Source: Paeniglutamicibacter quisquiliarum
GTDB lineage: Bacteria; Actinomycetota; Actinomycetes; Actinomycetales; Micrococcaceae
Reading direction: 5' to 3'
DNA length: 64,000 nt
Assembly: GCF_019084045.1 (NCBI RefSeq)
Contig: NZ_JAHRED010000002.1
Span: forward strand, 186,001-250,000
Shown: positions 44,764 through 54,834 of the stretch, in pieces
Position numbering within the stretch: the stretch's first letter is position 1
How the letters are laid out: every line of letters begins with the position of its first letter
Notes under the pieces: model-generated
Told to the model about the DNA's origin: nothing
What the model saw: only the letters and a program-made list of their open reading frames with translations
The model's database searches: none
Position numbers and translations under genes: made by a program

Positions 44764-46101
44764 ATGGCACGCAAGGCCTCACTATCCGGCTTCCCCGAAT
44801 GGCTCCCGCAGGAGCGTGCGGTGGAGCAGCATGTAATGGACACGCTGCGTCGGATCTTCGAGCTGCATGGGTTCGCCAACATCGAGACCCGCGCCGTGGA
44901 GACCGTCGGACAGCTGCTGCGCAAGGGTGAAATCGACAAGGAGGTCTACGGGCTTTCCCGCCTGGCCGCCGAGGAATCAGCGAAGAACGACCCCAACGCG
45001 CTGGCCCTGCACTTCGACTTGACCGTCCCCTTCGCCCGCTACGTGGTCGAGAACGCCGGACACCTGCCCTTCCCGTTCCGCCGCTACCAGATGCAGAAGG
45101 TCTGGCGCGGAGAGCGCCCGCAGGACGGCCGCTTCCGTGAATTCACCCAGGCCGACATCGACGTGGTGGGCGACAGCGAACTGCCCTTCCGTTACGACGT
45201 CGAGCTCGCCCTGGTCATCGCCGAGGCGCTTTCGGCCCTGCCCATCGGGGACTTCCGCCTGCGCGTGAACAACCGCAAGCTCGCCGAGGGCTTCTACCTG
45301 GGCCTGGGACTGGAAGACACCGCCGGCGTGTTGCGCTCCATCGACAAGCTCGAAAAGATCGGTGCGGCCAAGGTCGCCGAGGCACTGAAGAACGAACTCG
45401 GCGCCACCGACGAGCAGGCCGCGGCCGCACTCGCGCTGGCCTCCATCTGCACCGCCGACACCTCCTTCGTCCAGCAGGTCCGCGCCCTGGGCGTCACCCA
45501 CCCGCTGCTCGAGGAGGGCCTGGACGAACTCTCCCAGGTCATCGAGGCAGCCGTGCGCCGCGCCCCGGGCAAGGTCGTCGCCGACCTGTCCATCGCCCGC
45601 GGCCTGGACTACTACACCGGCACGGTCTACGAGACGGTGCTGGTGGGCCACGAGTCCCTGGGCTCGATCTGCTCGGGCGGCCGCTACGAGTCGCTGGCCT
45701 CCACGGGGAAGAAGAACTACCCGGGCGTGGGCCTGTCCATCGGGGTGACCCGCCTGGTCTCGCGGATGCTCGCCGAGGAAACCGCCACCGCCGCGCGCAC
45801 CGTTCCCTCCGCGGTCCTGGTGACCCTGGCCAACGACGACTCCTGGAACGAGGCGCAGGACGTCGCCGCCGCCCTGCGCGCCCGCGGCATCGCCTGCGAG
45901 GTGGCCGCCAAGGCGGAGAAGTTCGGCAAGCAGATCAAGTACGCCGACAAGCGGGGCATCCCCTTCGTCTGGTTCACCGCCGAGGATGGAACCCACGAGG
46001 TCAAGGACATCCGCAGCGGCGAGCAAACCACCGCGGATCCGGCCTCCTGGATGCCCGCGGACGCCGACCTGTCCAACCTGGTCACTGCCGCCCGCCCCTA
46101 G
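44764..46101 (+). CDS. hisS: Histidyl-tRNA synthetase
   Basis: This 445-residue class II synthetase has motif 1 region ([20 protein letters not shown]), motif 2 ([20 protein letters not shown]), the histidine A-motif [12 protein letters not shown], and a C-terminal HGTP anticodon-binding domain ([20 protein letters not shown]). Length is normal. The 208-bp gap to aspS carries no clear terminator, so the two synthetase genes may be partly cotranscribed. GGAGTACAG lies upstream of the ATG. Confidence 0.95.
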   Translation: MARKASLSGFPEWLPQERAVEQHVMDTLRRIFELHGFANIETRAVETVGQLLRKGEIDKEVYGLSRLAAEESAKNDPNALALHFDLTVPFARYVVENAGHLPFPFRRYQMQKVWRGERPQDGRFREFTQADIDVVGDSELPFRYDVELALVIAEALSALPIGDFRLRVNNRKLAEGFYLGLGLEDTAGVLRSIDKLEKIGAAKVAEALKNELGATDEQAAAALALASICTADTSFVQQVRALGVTHPLLEEGLDELSQVIEAAVRRAPGKVVADLSIARGLDYYTGTVYETVLVGHESLGSICSGGRYESLASTGKKNYPGVGLSIGVTRLVSRMLAEETATAARTVPSAVLVTLANDDSWNEAQDVAAALRARGIACEVAAKAEKFGKQIKYADKRGIPFVWFTAEDGTHEVKDIRSGEQTTADPASWMPADADLSNLVTAARP

Positions 46102-46309
46102 CCCGGAGACGCGCAACGGGACCTGCCCCTGGCGGCGCCGGCGTGAGTCAGCGCACACCGATGCGGGTTCCGGTGCCGCCGGCACGACAGTGCCGGTAAA
46201 CTCGCACTTAGATTCTTCCCTTTCCGCACCCGAGGCACACACCCGCCGCCGGCGTCACGCAGCCTTCGGAACACCTGCGGAAACAAGCACCCTTGTAGAA
46301 AGGAATGCA

Positions 46310-48112
46310 GTGCTACGCACTCATCAGCTCGGCACCTTGACCGCCGAGCACATCGGAGAAACCGTCACCCTCACCGGTTGGGTGGCCCGCCGCCGCGACC
46401 ACGGCGGGGTCGCCTTCCTTGACCTGCGCGACGCCTCGGGCATCGCCCAGGTCGTGGTGCGCGAGGAGGAAGTCTTCCACCCGCTGCGCAACGAATTCGT
46501 GCTGCAGATCACCGGCAAGGTCGAGCGCCGCCCCGAGGGCAACGAAAACCCCGCCCTGGCCACCGGGCAGATCGAGGTCATCGCCGAATCCGTCGTCGTG
46601 CTGAACACCTCCGCGCCGCTGCCCTTCCAGATCGACGAGCACGTCGAGGTCGGCGAGGAGGCGCGCCTGCGCCACCGCTACCTCGACCTGCGCCGCCCCA
46701 CCCCGAGCCGCAACATCCGCCTGCGCTCCGAGGCCAACCGCATCGCCCGCAACCTGCTGCACGACGACGGCTTCGTCGAAATCGAGACCCCGACGCTGAC
46801 CCGCTCCACCCCGGAGGGTGCCCGCGACTTCCTGGTCCCGGCGCGCCTGGCTCCGGGTTCCTGGTACGCGCTGCCGCAGTCCCCGCAGCTGTTCAAGCAG
46901 CTGCTGCAGGTCGGCGGCTTCGAGAAGTACTACCAGATCGCCCGCTGCTACCGCGACGAGGACTTCCGTGCGGACCGCCAGCCGGAGTTCACCCAGCTGG
47001 ACATCGAGGCGTCGTTCGTCGAGCAGGATGACATCATCGCGCTCGGCGAGTCGCTGGTGAAGGCCCTCTGGAAGCTGATCGACGTCGAGATCCCGACCCC
47101 GATCGCCCGCATCACCTACCACGAGGCCATGGCCAAGTACGGCTCGGACAAGCCGGACCTGCGCTTCGGCCTCGAGCTGACCGACATGACCGAGTTCTTC
47201 AAGGACACCGAGTTCGGCGTCTTCAAGGCGCCGCACGTCGGTGCCGTGGTCATGCCGGGAGGCGCCTCCCAGCCCCGCCGCACCCTGGACGGCTGGCAGG
47301 AATTCGCCAAGCAGCGCGGGCACAAGGGCCTTGCCTACGTGCTCTACAAGGAGGACGGCGAGCTGGCCGGCCCGGTCGCCAAGAACCTGACCGACACCGA
47401 GCGCGCCGGCCTGGCCGAGGCCACCGGCGCCAAGCCCGGGGACTGCATCTTCTTCGCCGCCGGCCCCAAGACCGAGGCGCGCGCCCTGCTGGGCGCCGCC
47501 CGCGTGGAAATCGGCCACCGCACCGGACTGATCAAGGACGGCGACTGGGCCTTCGTGTGGGTCGTCGACGCCCCGATGTTCGAGCCGGCCGCCGCGGCCG
47601 TTGCCTCGGGCGACGTGGCCGTGGGTACCGGCGCCTGGACCGCCGTGCACCACGCGTTCACCTCCCCGAAGCCCGAGTTCATGGACACCTTCGACACGGA
47701 TCCGGAAAACGCGCTGGCCTACGCCTACGACATCGTGTGCAACGGCAACGAAATCGGTGGCGGCTCGATCCGTATCCACCAGGCCGATCTGCAGCAGCGC
47801 GTGTTCAAGATGATGGGCATCGACGAGGAAGCCGCGCAGGAGAAGTTCGGCTTCCTGCTCGAGGGCTTCAAGTACGGCGCGCCTCCCCACGGAGGAATCG
47901 CGCTGGGCTGGGACCGCGTGCTGCAGCTGCTCACCGGTTCCGATTCGATCCGCGACGTCATCGCCTTCCCGAAGACCGGCGGCGGATTCGACCCGCTGAC
48001 CAGTGCCCCGGCGCCGATCACGGCCCAGCAGCGCAAGGAGGCCGGCGTCGACTCGAAGCCGGAGGCCAAGAAGGCCGAGACCAACGAGCCCGCCAAGGTC
48101 GAGGCGAAGTAG
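46310..48112 (+). CDS. aspS: Aspartyl-tRNA synthetase
   Basis: This 600-residue class IIb synthetase has an N-terminal OB-fold anticodon domain ([20 protein letters not shown]), catalytic motif 1, motif 2 ([20 protein letters not shown]), a bacterial GAD insertion of about 110 residues ([16 protein letters not shown] onward) and motif 3 ([15 protein letters not shown]). GTG 46310 is fixed by AAAGGA eight bases upstream. A short Lys/Glu/Ala-rich tail ends the protein. Whether it is discriminating or also charges tRNA-Asn cannot be judged without gatCAB data. Confidence 0.95.
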   Translation: MLRTHQLGTLTAEHIGETVTLTGWVARRRDHGGVAFLDLRDASGIAQVVVREEEVFHPLRNEFVLQITGKVERRPEGNENPALATGQIEVIAESVVVLNTSAPLPFQIDEHVEVGEEARLRHRYLDLRRPTPSRNIRLRSEANRIARNLLHDDGFVEIETPTLTRSTPEGARDFLVPARLAPGSWYALPQSPQLFKQLLQVGGFEKYYQIARCYRDEDFRADRQPEFTQLDIEASFVEQDDIIALGESLVKALWKLIDVEIPTPIARITYHEAMAKYGSDKPDLRFGLELTDMTEFFKDTEFGVFKAPHVGAVVMPGGASQPRRTLDGWQEFAKQRGHKGLAYVLYKEDGELAGPVAKNLTDTERAGLAEATGAKPGDCIFFAAGPKTEARALLGAARVEIGHRTGLIKDGDWAFVWVVDAPMFEPAAAAVASGDVAVGTGAWTAVHHAFTSPKPEFMDTFDTDPENALAYAYDIVCNGNEIGGGSIRIHQADLQQRVFKMMGIDEEAAQEKFGFLLEGFKYGAPPHGGIALGWDRVLQLLTGSDSIRDVIAFPKTGGGFDPLTSAPAPITAQQRKEAGVDSKPEAKKAETNEPAKVEAK

Positions 48113-48139
48113 TCACGCACCGCCCATAGGCGGTTGCCC

Positions 48140-48173
48140 GGGGGCGTCCACCATCATGGTGGGCGCCCCCTTG
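48140..48173 (+). terminator. Intrinsic terminator of aspS
   Basis: GGGGGCGTCCACC and GGTGGGCGCCCCC form a 13-bp stem with one mismatch around ATCAT (48140-48170), followed by TTGCCTGT. Confidence 0.8.
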
Positions 48174-48374
48174 CCTGTCTGCCGGGAATCCGTCGGGGGA
48201 GTGGCGGGGCCGACGGCGAGGGCCGGGTGCCGGTGGGGATTTCTGCCCGTGTGTTCCCCGGTTCGTGGTGCCCGGTGCGACGGGGGAATGCCGCGTGGTC
48301 GGCGGGGCGCACCCGACACGGGAAAGCCGGTGGGGAAAACCCGTGCAAATGGTGGACAACGTTAGTAGTGTTAG

Positions 48375-48386
48375 TTATCTAGATAA
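48375..48386. promoter_or_regulatory. Candidate PadR operator palindrome
   Basis: TTATCTAGATAA is a perfect 12-bp palindrome in an otherwise GC-rich region, preceded by two GTTAG repeats and 155 bp before the PadR start. PadR proteins commonly autoregulate through palindromes; the binding sequence for this one is unknown. Confidence 0.45.
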
Positions 48387-48540
48387 ATTTTTGACTTAGT
48401 CCGATTTTTGCCGGCGTGCGTCACCAGCGCACCTCGCCCCCACAGAAAGGCCACGACATGGACCCCCTGTTCCCGCGGGTATCCGGCCACTTCGCCCCGG
48501 CACAACGTACCGAGGCCTGCCTTCTGGCGGGGGAGGGGGC

Positions 48541-48867
48541 ATGCTGAGCGGCGGCAAGGAGTTTCCGGGAGCCTGGCAGCGCGCCCTGCTCCCGCTGAGC
48601 CTGCTCGACGCACTGGAGGCGGGCCCCAACCACGGTTATGCGCTGGCGCAGATGCTCGAGGCGCGGGGATTCTCGCCCGTCAAGGGCTCCACGCTCTACC
48701 CGGCGCTGGTCAAGCTCGAGGCCGCGGGGCTCATGGACAGCATCTGGGAAGACGGCGACGGGGCACCCGGCCGGAAGGTCTACACGCTCACCGGCACCGG
48801 TCGCGGGCACCTGGCCTCCCAGCGCGAGCTCTGGGCCTTCTTCCAGGACGCGGTGCTGCGCCAATGA
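48541..48867 (+). CDS. PadR-family transcriptional regulator
   Basis: This 108-residue protein has the PadR winged helix: LLPLSLLDALEAGPNHGYAL, then GFSPVKGSTLYPALVKLEAA, then GRKVYTLTGTGRGHL. The short length without an extended C-terminal coiled coil fits subfamily 2. Such regulators typically repress the membrane gene immediately downstream, here at 48944. GGGGGAGGGGGC precedes the ATG. The effector is unknown. Confidence 0.85.
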   Translation: MLSGGKEFPGAWQRALLPLSLLDALEAGPNHGYALAQMLEARGFSPVKGSTLYPALVKLEAAGLMDSIWEDGDGAPGRKVYTLTGTGRGHLASQRELWAFFQDAVLRQ

Positions 48868-48943
48868 CAACTTTCGCGAACGCCGATGCCACATTGCCGC
48901 GTGGTTCTGTGCGGCGGGACCTGCAAACCGCTGGAGGACAACC

Positions 48944-49555
48944 ATGAGCCGGAACGCACGCGGGACCACCGCCTGGGACGACGAACTGCGGAACTGGCCG
49001 GAGGGCCAGCGGGAGTGGGCGGAACTGGCGGCGGCCTCCATGCTTTTCGCCGATGCGGCGCAGGACGACATCGGCCCGGCCCTGGCCGAGCTGCGTCAAA
49101 CCGTTTCGGCCAGCGGCCAAACCCCGACGGAACTGTTCGGGGAACCCGTGCACTACGGGCGCATCCGGCGCAGGCCGTCGCGGCGCTGCGCGAGGCACGG
49201 GAACATCGCCGTCTCTCCGGCACGCAAGACCACATCGCCCAGGATTTCGGGAACGTCGAGCTGTTCGCCGCGCAACTTGCCCCCCGGCACCCGTAGTTCG
49301 ATCAAGCGCGGCGTGGTGCTGCGCCGGGCCGGCACCAGCCTTCTCATTGGGGGCTTCGGCGTGGGCCTTCTCGCTGAACTCCTCGAGGGACCCGTCACCG
49401 CGTGGCTCATCATCCGCGGTGCCATGTGGCTGTGCCTTGCGGCCTGGATCCTCTGGTCCTGGCTGCCCAAGCGGATCGACGCCGACACGGCAGGGGCCAG
49501 ACGAGGCCGCGTGGCAGATGCCCGCGCGCTATCGGCCCAACAGTCGGAGGACTGA
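48944..49555 (+). CDS. PadR-linked membrane protein with two compensating frameshifts
   Basis: This open frame of 203 codons starts MSRNARGTTAWDDELRNWPE. Residues 1-75 are helical and acidic; the C-terminal part has two membrane helices (GTSLLIGGFGVGLLAELLEG and TAWLIIRGAMWLCLAAWILW). The middle about 40 codons (49166-49286) look out of frame: the alternate frame reads AVAALREAREHRRLSGTQDH with normal GC3 codon use. A missing G near 49167 and an extra C in the six-C run at 49280-49285 would explain this. The gene remains open throughout. PadR-adjacent membrane proteins of this layout are common; function is unknown. GGAGGA lies 7 bases before the ATG. Confidence 0.6.
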   Translation: MSRNARGTTAWDDELRNWPEGQREWAELAAASMLFADAAQDDIGPALAELRQTVSASGQTPTELFGEPVHYGRIRRRPSRRCARHGNIAVSPARKTTSPRISGTSSCSPRNLPPGTRSSIKRGVVLRRAGTSLLIGGFGVGLLAELLEGPVTAWLIIRGAMWLCLAAWILWSWLPKRIDADTAGARRGRVADARALSAQQSED

Positions 49556-49581
49556 CCAAGGAACCGGTGACGGGGCCGCGC

Positions 49582-50022
49582 TCAGCCCGGAAGATCGGCG
49601 GTGTCGACGATGAGCGTGTACGGACCGGAGTTCACCAACGACACCTCCATCATCGCGCCGAACACGCCGGACTCGACGTGGGCGCCGAGCGCGCGAAGCT
49701 GTTCCATGAACTCCTCGTACAACGGCTCGCTCACCGCGCCGGGGGCCGCGGCCGTCCATCCGGGACGCCGTCCCTTGCGCACATCCCCGTAGAGCGTGAA
49801 TTGGCTGATCACCAGGAGCGGGGCACCGAGGTCCTCGCACGACTTCTCGCCCTCCAGCATCCGCAACCGCCACACCTTGGCCGCCAGCTTGGCCGCCAAC
49901 GCCGGGGTGTCGCCGTACGTCACGCCCAGCAACACCACCAGGCCGGGGCCGTCGATCTTCCCGACGACCGAACCCTCCACCTCGACAGAGGCCCGGGAAA
50001 CCACTTGCAACACAGCCTTCAT
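49582..50022 (-). CDS. dtd: D-aminoacyl-tRNA deacylase
   Basis: This 146-residue protein starts [17 protein letters not shown]. It has the catalytic SQFTLYGD motif and the C-terminal NSGPYT element corresponding to the Gly-cisPro selector of DTD. It removes D-amino acids (and glycine) mischarged on tRNAs. Length and motifs are complete. ATG 50022 was chosen at the conserved MKAVLQ start. It is convergent with the PadR-linked gene. Confidence 0.93.
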   Translation of the reverse strand: MKAVLQVVSRASVEVEGSVVGKIDGPGLVVLLGVTYGDTPALAAKLAAKVWRLRMLEGEKSCEDLGAPLLVISQFTLYGDVRKGRRPGWTAAAPGAVSEPLYEEFMEQLRALGAHVESGVFGAMMEVSLVNSGPYTLIVDTADLPG

Positions 50023-50374
50023 GCATCCACCTTCACATCGTGGTCCAACGCCGCGGCGTCCTTCGCCGCCCACGAGCCGCCGGACGTAGCGAGCCTACCG
50101 TTTTGCGCACCGGCGGACACATTCGGGACCACGCGGGCGGACTGCGCCCACTTCTCCGCACAGATAGCCCCATCGCGGGGCAAGCGAGGCCCGGGAAGCG
50201 GACACTGGTGGACATGGGCACCCCACTTTTCGCGCCACCGACGGCGCACCGGAGCGCCGCGGAGCTTGGCCGGACAATGGCCGCCGCGGCACTTGCCCTG
50301 TCCGAAGCCATCGACGGGCTGGGACAGGTGCCGCTTGACGCCGCGCCCATCGGACCACCGCCTATGGCCAGCTC

Positions 50375-51889
50375 GTGGTCACCCGGCGTGCCGAGGCCGC
50401 CGAAATCCATCGGCTGGATCCCGTACTTGCCCAGAAGATCGACGAGCTCGTGGCCCACCCGGAGGAACTGGCCAATGGCACCTCCGGCATTCCGCCGGAG
50501 CAACTGCGCCCCGGGATGGCACCGCACCGCAATATCCTGGCCTACATGCAGGCGCACCTGCATATTTCCAGTGGCGATGGCCGCCGCCGCATCACCGGTG
50601 CGAAGCTCCTGGTCGCCTCGACCGGATCCGCGGACGACAACGGCGAAACCCCGGCGGCACCCAGCTACCCGATCCTGGCACGGGCCGCGGCCGACGGCAG
50701 CGCTGACGTCGGCAACCTCGCTTCGGTCGCTGGGCGCCTGGAATCCATGCAGCCGCGCATCAGTTCCAGGCCCGACGCGGGCAAGGTCAACAACGCCATC
50801 GAGGAATCCCTGGTCCATGAGGCACGCAACGGCGAGCCAAAAATGTGCGGCAAGGCCCTGCAGGACTGGGGCAGCTTCCTGGCGGAGAACGGCACCCCCA
50901 TCAGCGACGAGGAAATCCGTGCCAAGCGCGGCTTCTTCTACCAAGGCTTCCGCGACGGCAGCGACGAGTACCTGCTGCGCTGCGACCCGATGGACTCCGA
51001 GGTGATCCTCGCCTTCGGCGAGGCCTGGACCAACCCCCGCTCGCTCAAGTCCCCGCCGTTCTCGGCCTCAACCAACCCGGACCTGCCAGCGTCCGGCCCG
51101 GAAGAAGCCGTCCCGGATATCGAGGACGTTTCGGCCTCGGGCACACCAACCTTCTCCCCGGCCGGCGCACCGGCACCGGAGTGGGCCAGGCCCGCCGGTG
51201 TTGCAGCCGAGGGCATGCCGCTGAGCGAACTGGCCTGCGGACTTCCGCCCGAGGGCTCGGGGCTCGCAGGATTATTGGCCCAGGACCCGCGCACTAGCCC
51301 GCAACGGCTGCTCGATGCCCTGGTTGCTGCATGTTCCGGGGCGTTGAACGGAACCGGCATCAGCGAAACCGGCGGCATGCGGGTCAAGATCGGGGTGCTG
51401 ATCGGCTACCGCAGCTTGCTGGGTCAATGCGAAGATGCGGGATTGACCGCCCACAACCGCCCCGTCTCCGCGGCCAACATCAGAAGGTTCGCCTGCAATG
51501 GCGACATCCTGCCGGCAGTCATGGGAGAAAAGGGGGAAGTCCTTGATCTCGGCCGAGAGGTCCGCGGGTTCTCCAAGGCCCAGCGCAAAGCCATCGCCAT
51601 TCGGGATCGCGGGTGCATCGTTCCGGGCTGCACCCGCCCGGCCTCAACTTCCGAATGCCACCACGTCATACCCTGGCTCGAGGGTGGCGAAACGAGCGTG
51701 GAAAATTCTGCCCTACTGTGCGAATACCACCACATCCAAGTACACGCGGGACTTATCACGCTGAAATCTATCGATGGCGTGCCCTATGTCATTGCGATCG
51801 ACGGACAACCTCGCGGTGCGCCGCAGCGAAACCTCTATTGGCACCCCGAGCTTCGCACCATCGGGTTTACGGCGCCCCTGTTCGATTAG
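50375..51889 (+). CDS. HNH endonuclease domain protein (DUF222-type), 5' end frameshifted
   Basis: The intact part has 504 codons. A helical N-terminal region (RLDPVLAQKIDELVAHPEEL) is followed by a Pro/Ala/Glu-rich linker and a C-terminal HNH module: DRGCIVPGC, ECHHVIPWLEGG, then NSALLCEYHHIQVH, with paired cysteines and metal histidines present. The natural start is probably ATG 50214 (MGTPLFAPPTAHRSAAEL), but one base is missing near 50345-50355, so that frame breaks and continues as RTTAYGQLVVTRRAEAAEIH. Residual translation from GTG 50375 is possible. DUF222-HNH genes are multicopy accessory elements in actinobacteria, with unknown targets. Confidence 0.75.
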   Translation: MVTRRAEAAEIHRLDPVLAQKIDELVAHPEELANGTSGIPPEQLRPGMAPHRNILAYMQAHLHISSGDGRRRITGAKLLVASTGSADDNGETPAAPSYPILARAAADGSADVGNLASVAGRLESMQPRISSRPDAGKVNNAIEESLVHEARNGEPKMCGKALQDWGSFLAENGTPISDEEIRAKRGFFYQGFRDGSDEYLLRCDPMDSEVILAFGEAWTNPRSLKSPPFSASTNPDLPASGPEEAVPDIEDVSASGTPTFSPAGAPAPEWARPAGVAAEGMPLSELACGLPPEGSGLAGLLAQDPRTSPQRLLDALVAACSGALNGTGISETGGMRVKIGVLIGYRSLLGQCEDAGLTAHNRPVSAANIRRFACNGDILPAVMGEKGEVLDLGREVRGFSKAQRKAIAIRDRGCIVPGCTRPASTSECHHVIPWLEGGETSVENSALLCEYHHIQVHAGLITLKSIDGVPYVIAIDGQPRGAPQRNLYWHPELRTIGFTAPLFD

Positions 51890-51940
51890 GTTCGCTGCCG
51901 ACCCAAGACGGCAGACCGCCGATTGTGCACGGCCAAGTTC

Positions 51941-52011
51941 CCGGGTGCTGTCTCCCCGCCGGTGGGGTCACCCCCATGCCTCACCGCCGTGCGTGATGCG
52001 GCAGCACCCGG
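51941..52011. repeat. Nested inverted repeats downstream of the HNH gene
   Basis: CCGGGTGCTG (51941-51950) and CAGCACCCGG (52002-52011) are perfect 10-bp arms around 51 bp that itself contains GGTGGGG/CCCC pairing. No T-tract follows. It may fold as a long stem in the 263-bp gap before rarA. Confidence 0.5.
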
Positions 52012-52152
52012 ACCACCCCCGGCAGCGAGCAACCACGATTCCACTAGCCGACGTGGGGGAATCCACCGTCCCAGCAGGTTCCACGGCACGGTCAAGCGAA
52101 GGCGGAAGATGTTCCGGATTCGGCGACGGCAATGCTGAACTAGGCTGGTGGA

Positions 52153-53805
52153 GTGAACGATCTGCTCAGTGCCTTGGGTGACGACGAGGAAAACGACGAA
52201 GAACAGGTGCGCCCGCGCGCGCCCCTGGCCGTGCGCATGCGCCCCCGCTCGGTCGAGGAACTCGTCGGCCAGCAACACCTGCTCAAGGCGGGCTCGCCGC
52301 TGAGGCAACTTGCAGGAATCGCCGGACCCGGCCCGTCCGGCCCCTCAAGCATCATTCTCTGGGGACCACCCGGCACCGGGAAAACAACCATTGCCCACGT
52401 GATCGCCCGTGCCCCGGGCCGCCGCTTCGTCGAGCTCAGCGCAATCACCGCCGGAGTCAAGGACGTTCGCCGCGTCATGGACCAGGCACTGGAGGACCGC
52501 GATTTGCGTGGCTTCACCACCGTCTTGTTCCTGGACGAAATCCACCGCTTCAACAAGGCCCAACAGGACGCACTGCTGCCCGGCGTGGAAAACCGCTGGG
52601 TGGTGCTGGTCGCCGCCACGACGGAGAACCCGTCCTTCTCCGTCGTCTCTCCCTTGCTGTCGCGTTCGCTGCTGCTGACGCTCCGCCCCTTGGAAGAGGG
52701 CGACATTGCCGCGCTCATCACCCGCGCCCTGGCCGACGTGCGCGGGTTCAACGACGAGCTGGTCCTGGACCCGATGGCTCTTGACCATCTGGTGCGCATG
52801 GCCGGGGGAGACGCCCGCCGTGCGCTGACGGCACTGGAGGCCGCCGCGGGTGTGGCGTGGAGCGCGGCCGAATCACATGGACTCCTGGCGCGCCGCACAG
52901 CGCAGAAGGCGGACGCCACCTCCGACGACGACGATTCCGACGAGCAGTCCGAGCACGGCCCGGCAGGCAAGCAACCAGAAGAACCCCTGGAAGCCGGCCC
53001 CTCGGCTGCCCTCGAAACTGGCGGCAGCGACGGCGAAGGCAACGGGGAGACAAGCGCGAACGAGCCTCCGGCTTCCGTCGAAGCTGTCGCGGCGGACGGG
53101 AACCCTGACCAGAAGAACACACCGGATGCCGCGGGACTGAACCCCTCGGGCCAGATTGTCATCACCATCGAACACACCGAACGTGCCATGGACGCCGCGG
53201 TGCAGCGCTACGACAAGGCCGGTGACCAGCACTACGACATCATCAGTGCGTTCATCAAGTCGGTCCGCGGTTCCGACGTTGACGCCGCACTGCATTACCT
53301 GGCAAAAATGCTGGAGGCCGGGGAAGATCCCCGTTTCATCGCCCGGCGCATCATGATCAGCGCATCGGAGGACATTGGCATGGCCGACCCCACCGCCCTG
53401 CAGACGGCGGTCGCCGCGGCCCAGGCCGTGCAACTCATTGGCATGCCCGAGGCGCGGCTCATCCTGGGGCACGCCGTCGTACACCTTGCCACGGCGCCCA
53501 AGTCCAACGCCGCCTACAACGCCATCAACGCCGCCGTGGCGGACGTCAGGGCCGGACGCGGCAGGGGAGTGCCCATGCATTTGCGCGACGCCCACTACGC
53601 CGGCGCCCAGCAACTGGGCCACGGCAAGGGCTACCAGTATTCCCACGACGCCCCGCATTCGGTGGCCACCCAGCAATATGCACCGGATGACTTGTTGGGC
53701 GTCGACTACTACAAGCCCACCGCCAACGGGGCCGAGAGGTCCATCGGCGAACGCGTTGAGCGCATCCGCGGAATCATCCGGGCCAAGGACCGCCGGACCA
53801 GATAG
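52153..53805 (+). CDS. rarA: Replication-associated recombination protein RarA (MgsA)
   Basis: This 550-residue AAA+ ATPase has Walker [10 protein letters not shown] (71-79), Walker [11 protein letters not shown] near 126, sensor AATTENPSF, and the C-terminal tetramerisation part ([20 protein letters not shown], then [15 protein letters not shown]). It acts at stalled replication forks. Family members have about 430-450 residues; here about 85 extra residues (about 250-335) rich in Asp, Glu, Ser, Gly and Pro interrupt the segment between the lid domain and the C-terminal domain. GTG 52153 is the start. Confidence 0.92.
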   Translation: MNDLLSALGDDEENDEEQVRPRAPLAVRMRPRSVEELVGQQHLLKAGSPLRQLAGIAGPGPSGPSSIILWGPPGTGKTTIAHVIARAPGRRFVELSAITAGVKDVRRVMDQALEDRDLRGFTTVLFLDEIHRFNKAQQDALLPGVENRWVVLVAATTENPSFSVVSPLLSRSLLLTLRPLEEGDIAALITRALADVRGFNDELVLDPMALDHLVRMAGGDARRALTALEAAAGVAWSAAESHGLLARRTAQKADATSDDDDSDEQSEHGPAGKQPEEPLEAGPSAALETGGSDGEGNGETSANEPPASVEAVAADGNPDQKNTPDAAGLNPSGQIVITIEHTERAMDAAVQRYDKAGDQHYDIISAFIKSVRGSDVDAALHYLAKMLEAGEDPRFIARRIMISASEDIGMADPTALQTAVAAAQAVQLIGMPEARLILGHAVVHLATAPKSNAAYNAINAAVADVRAGRGRGVPMHLRDAHYAGAQQLGHGKGYQYSHDAPHSVATQQYAPDDLLGVDYYKPTANGAERSIGERVERIRGIIRAKDRRTR

Positions 53806-54049
53806 ACCCAGGGGGGGGCAATGGGCATATCTCACACACCCAACAATCAGCGGGCGTGAACGTTGGGTTTCGCGGCGGTGGTAGGATTGATCCTTGGCTG
53901 GCAAGCTGTCCAACCGCAAACCATCGGAAACCTCGGTCTCGGATGGTGCGCAACGTGGCAGTTGTAGTGAATAGGGAAGCGGCTTCCCACAACTCTCCAT
54001 CATGGAGGCCAGATCCAATGACAGCCGCTCACAAAAGAAAAGGACACTC
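53806..54049 (+). other. rpsD leader region
   Basis: The 244-bp gap holds ACCCAAC/GTTGGGT (53838-53868), which may terminate rarA, and GGGAAGC/GCTTCCC near 53973-53989 flanked by GTTGT/ACAAC. Ribosomal protein S4 binds its own leader in some bacteria; whether this structure does so is not known. Confidence 0.4.
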
Positions 54050-54676
54050 GTGGCTAACAACACTCGTGCCCGCCGCAAGGTTCGCCTCTCGCGAGCCCTC
54101 GGCCTTGCCCTGACTCCCAAAGCTGAAAAGTACATGGAGCGTCGTCCCTACGGTCCGGGCCAGCACGGCCGTGCCCGCAAGAAGCAGGACAGCGACTACG
54201 CAGTGCGTCTTCGCGAAAAGCAGCGTTTGCGCGCCCAGTACGGCATCCGCGAAGCACAGATGACCCGTGCCTTCGAAGAAGCCAAGCGCACCGCGGGCAT
54301 GACCGGTGAAAACCTGGTCGCGCTCCTGGAAATGCGTCTGGACGCCTTGGTTCTGCGTGCAGGCTTCGCCCGCACCATCGCCCAGGCCCGTCAGCTTGTT
54401 GTGCACCGTCACATCATGGTCAACGGCCAGCGCGTGGACCGTCCCTCGTTCCGCGTGTCCGAGGGTCAGCTGATCCACGTTCACGAGCGTAGCGAAAAGA
54501 TGGGCCCGTTCCAGATCGCCGCTGCAGGCGCCCACCGCGATGTTCTCCCCGCCGTTCCGGCCTACCTGGACGTCAAGCTTGAAGCCCTTCAGGCCAAGCT
54601 CGTCCGCAAGCCGAAGCGCTCAGAGGTTCCCGTAACCTGCGAAGAGAACCTCGTCGTCGAGTACTACGCACGCTAA
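54050..54676 (+). CDS. rpsD: 30S ribosomal protein S4
   Basis: This 208-residue primary 16S rRNA-binding protein contains RRPYGPGQHGRARKKQDSDY, the S4 RNA-binding fold (RLDALVLRAGFARTIAQARQ, then VVHRHIMVNGQRVDRPSF), and a C-terminal RSEVPVTCEENLVVEYYAR. The N-terminus lacks the four zinc cysteines, so it is the zinc-independent (C-minus) form. GTG 54050 follows AAAAGGACACTC. Unlike in many bacteria, it is a single gene outside the alpha operon. A perfect terminator follows. Confidence 0.95.
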   Translation: MANNTRARRKVRLSRALGLALTPKAEKYMERRPYGPGQHGRARKKQDSDYAVRLREKQRLRAQYGIREAQMTRAFEEAKRTAGMTGENLVALLEMRLDALVLRAGFARTIAQARQLVVHRHIMVNGQRVDRPSFRVSEGQLIHVHERSEKMGPFQIAAAGAHRDVLPAVPAYLDVKLEALQAKLVRKPKRSEVPVTCEENLVVEYYAR

Positions 54677-54711
54677 ATTCACCGGGCTCACGCCCAACGA
54701 ATTGAGCTTGC

Positions 54712-54755
54712 AACACGAAGCCCGTGGCCCCGCGCCGCGGGCTTCGTGTTATCCA
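54712..54755 (+). terminator. Intrinsic terminator of rpsD
   Basis: AACACGAAGCCCG (54712-54724) pairs perfectly with CGGGCTTCGTGTT (54738-54750), a 13-bp stem. Confidence 0.8.
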
Positions 54756-54834
54756 AGACGTTTCGGTTCCGTGCTACCGCCAACCTTTCGGTAAGGTGGA
54801 AAAGCACATGTCACCAACGGTAGAGGAAAAGCAC

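Larger units (their letters stand above)
48113..48540. other. 428-bp region between aspS and the PadR gene
   Basis: It contains the aspS terminator (48140-48173) and an AT-rich PadR promoter region with a perfect TTATCTAGATAA palindrome at 48375-48386. No gene is supported here. Confidence 0.55.
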
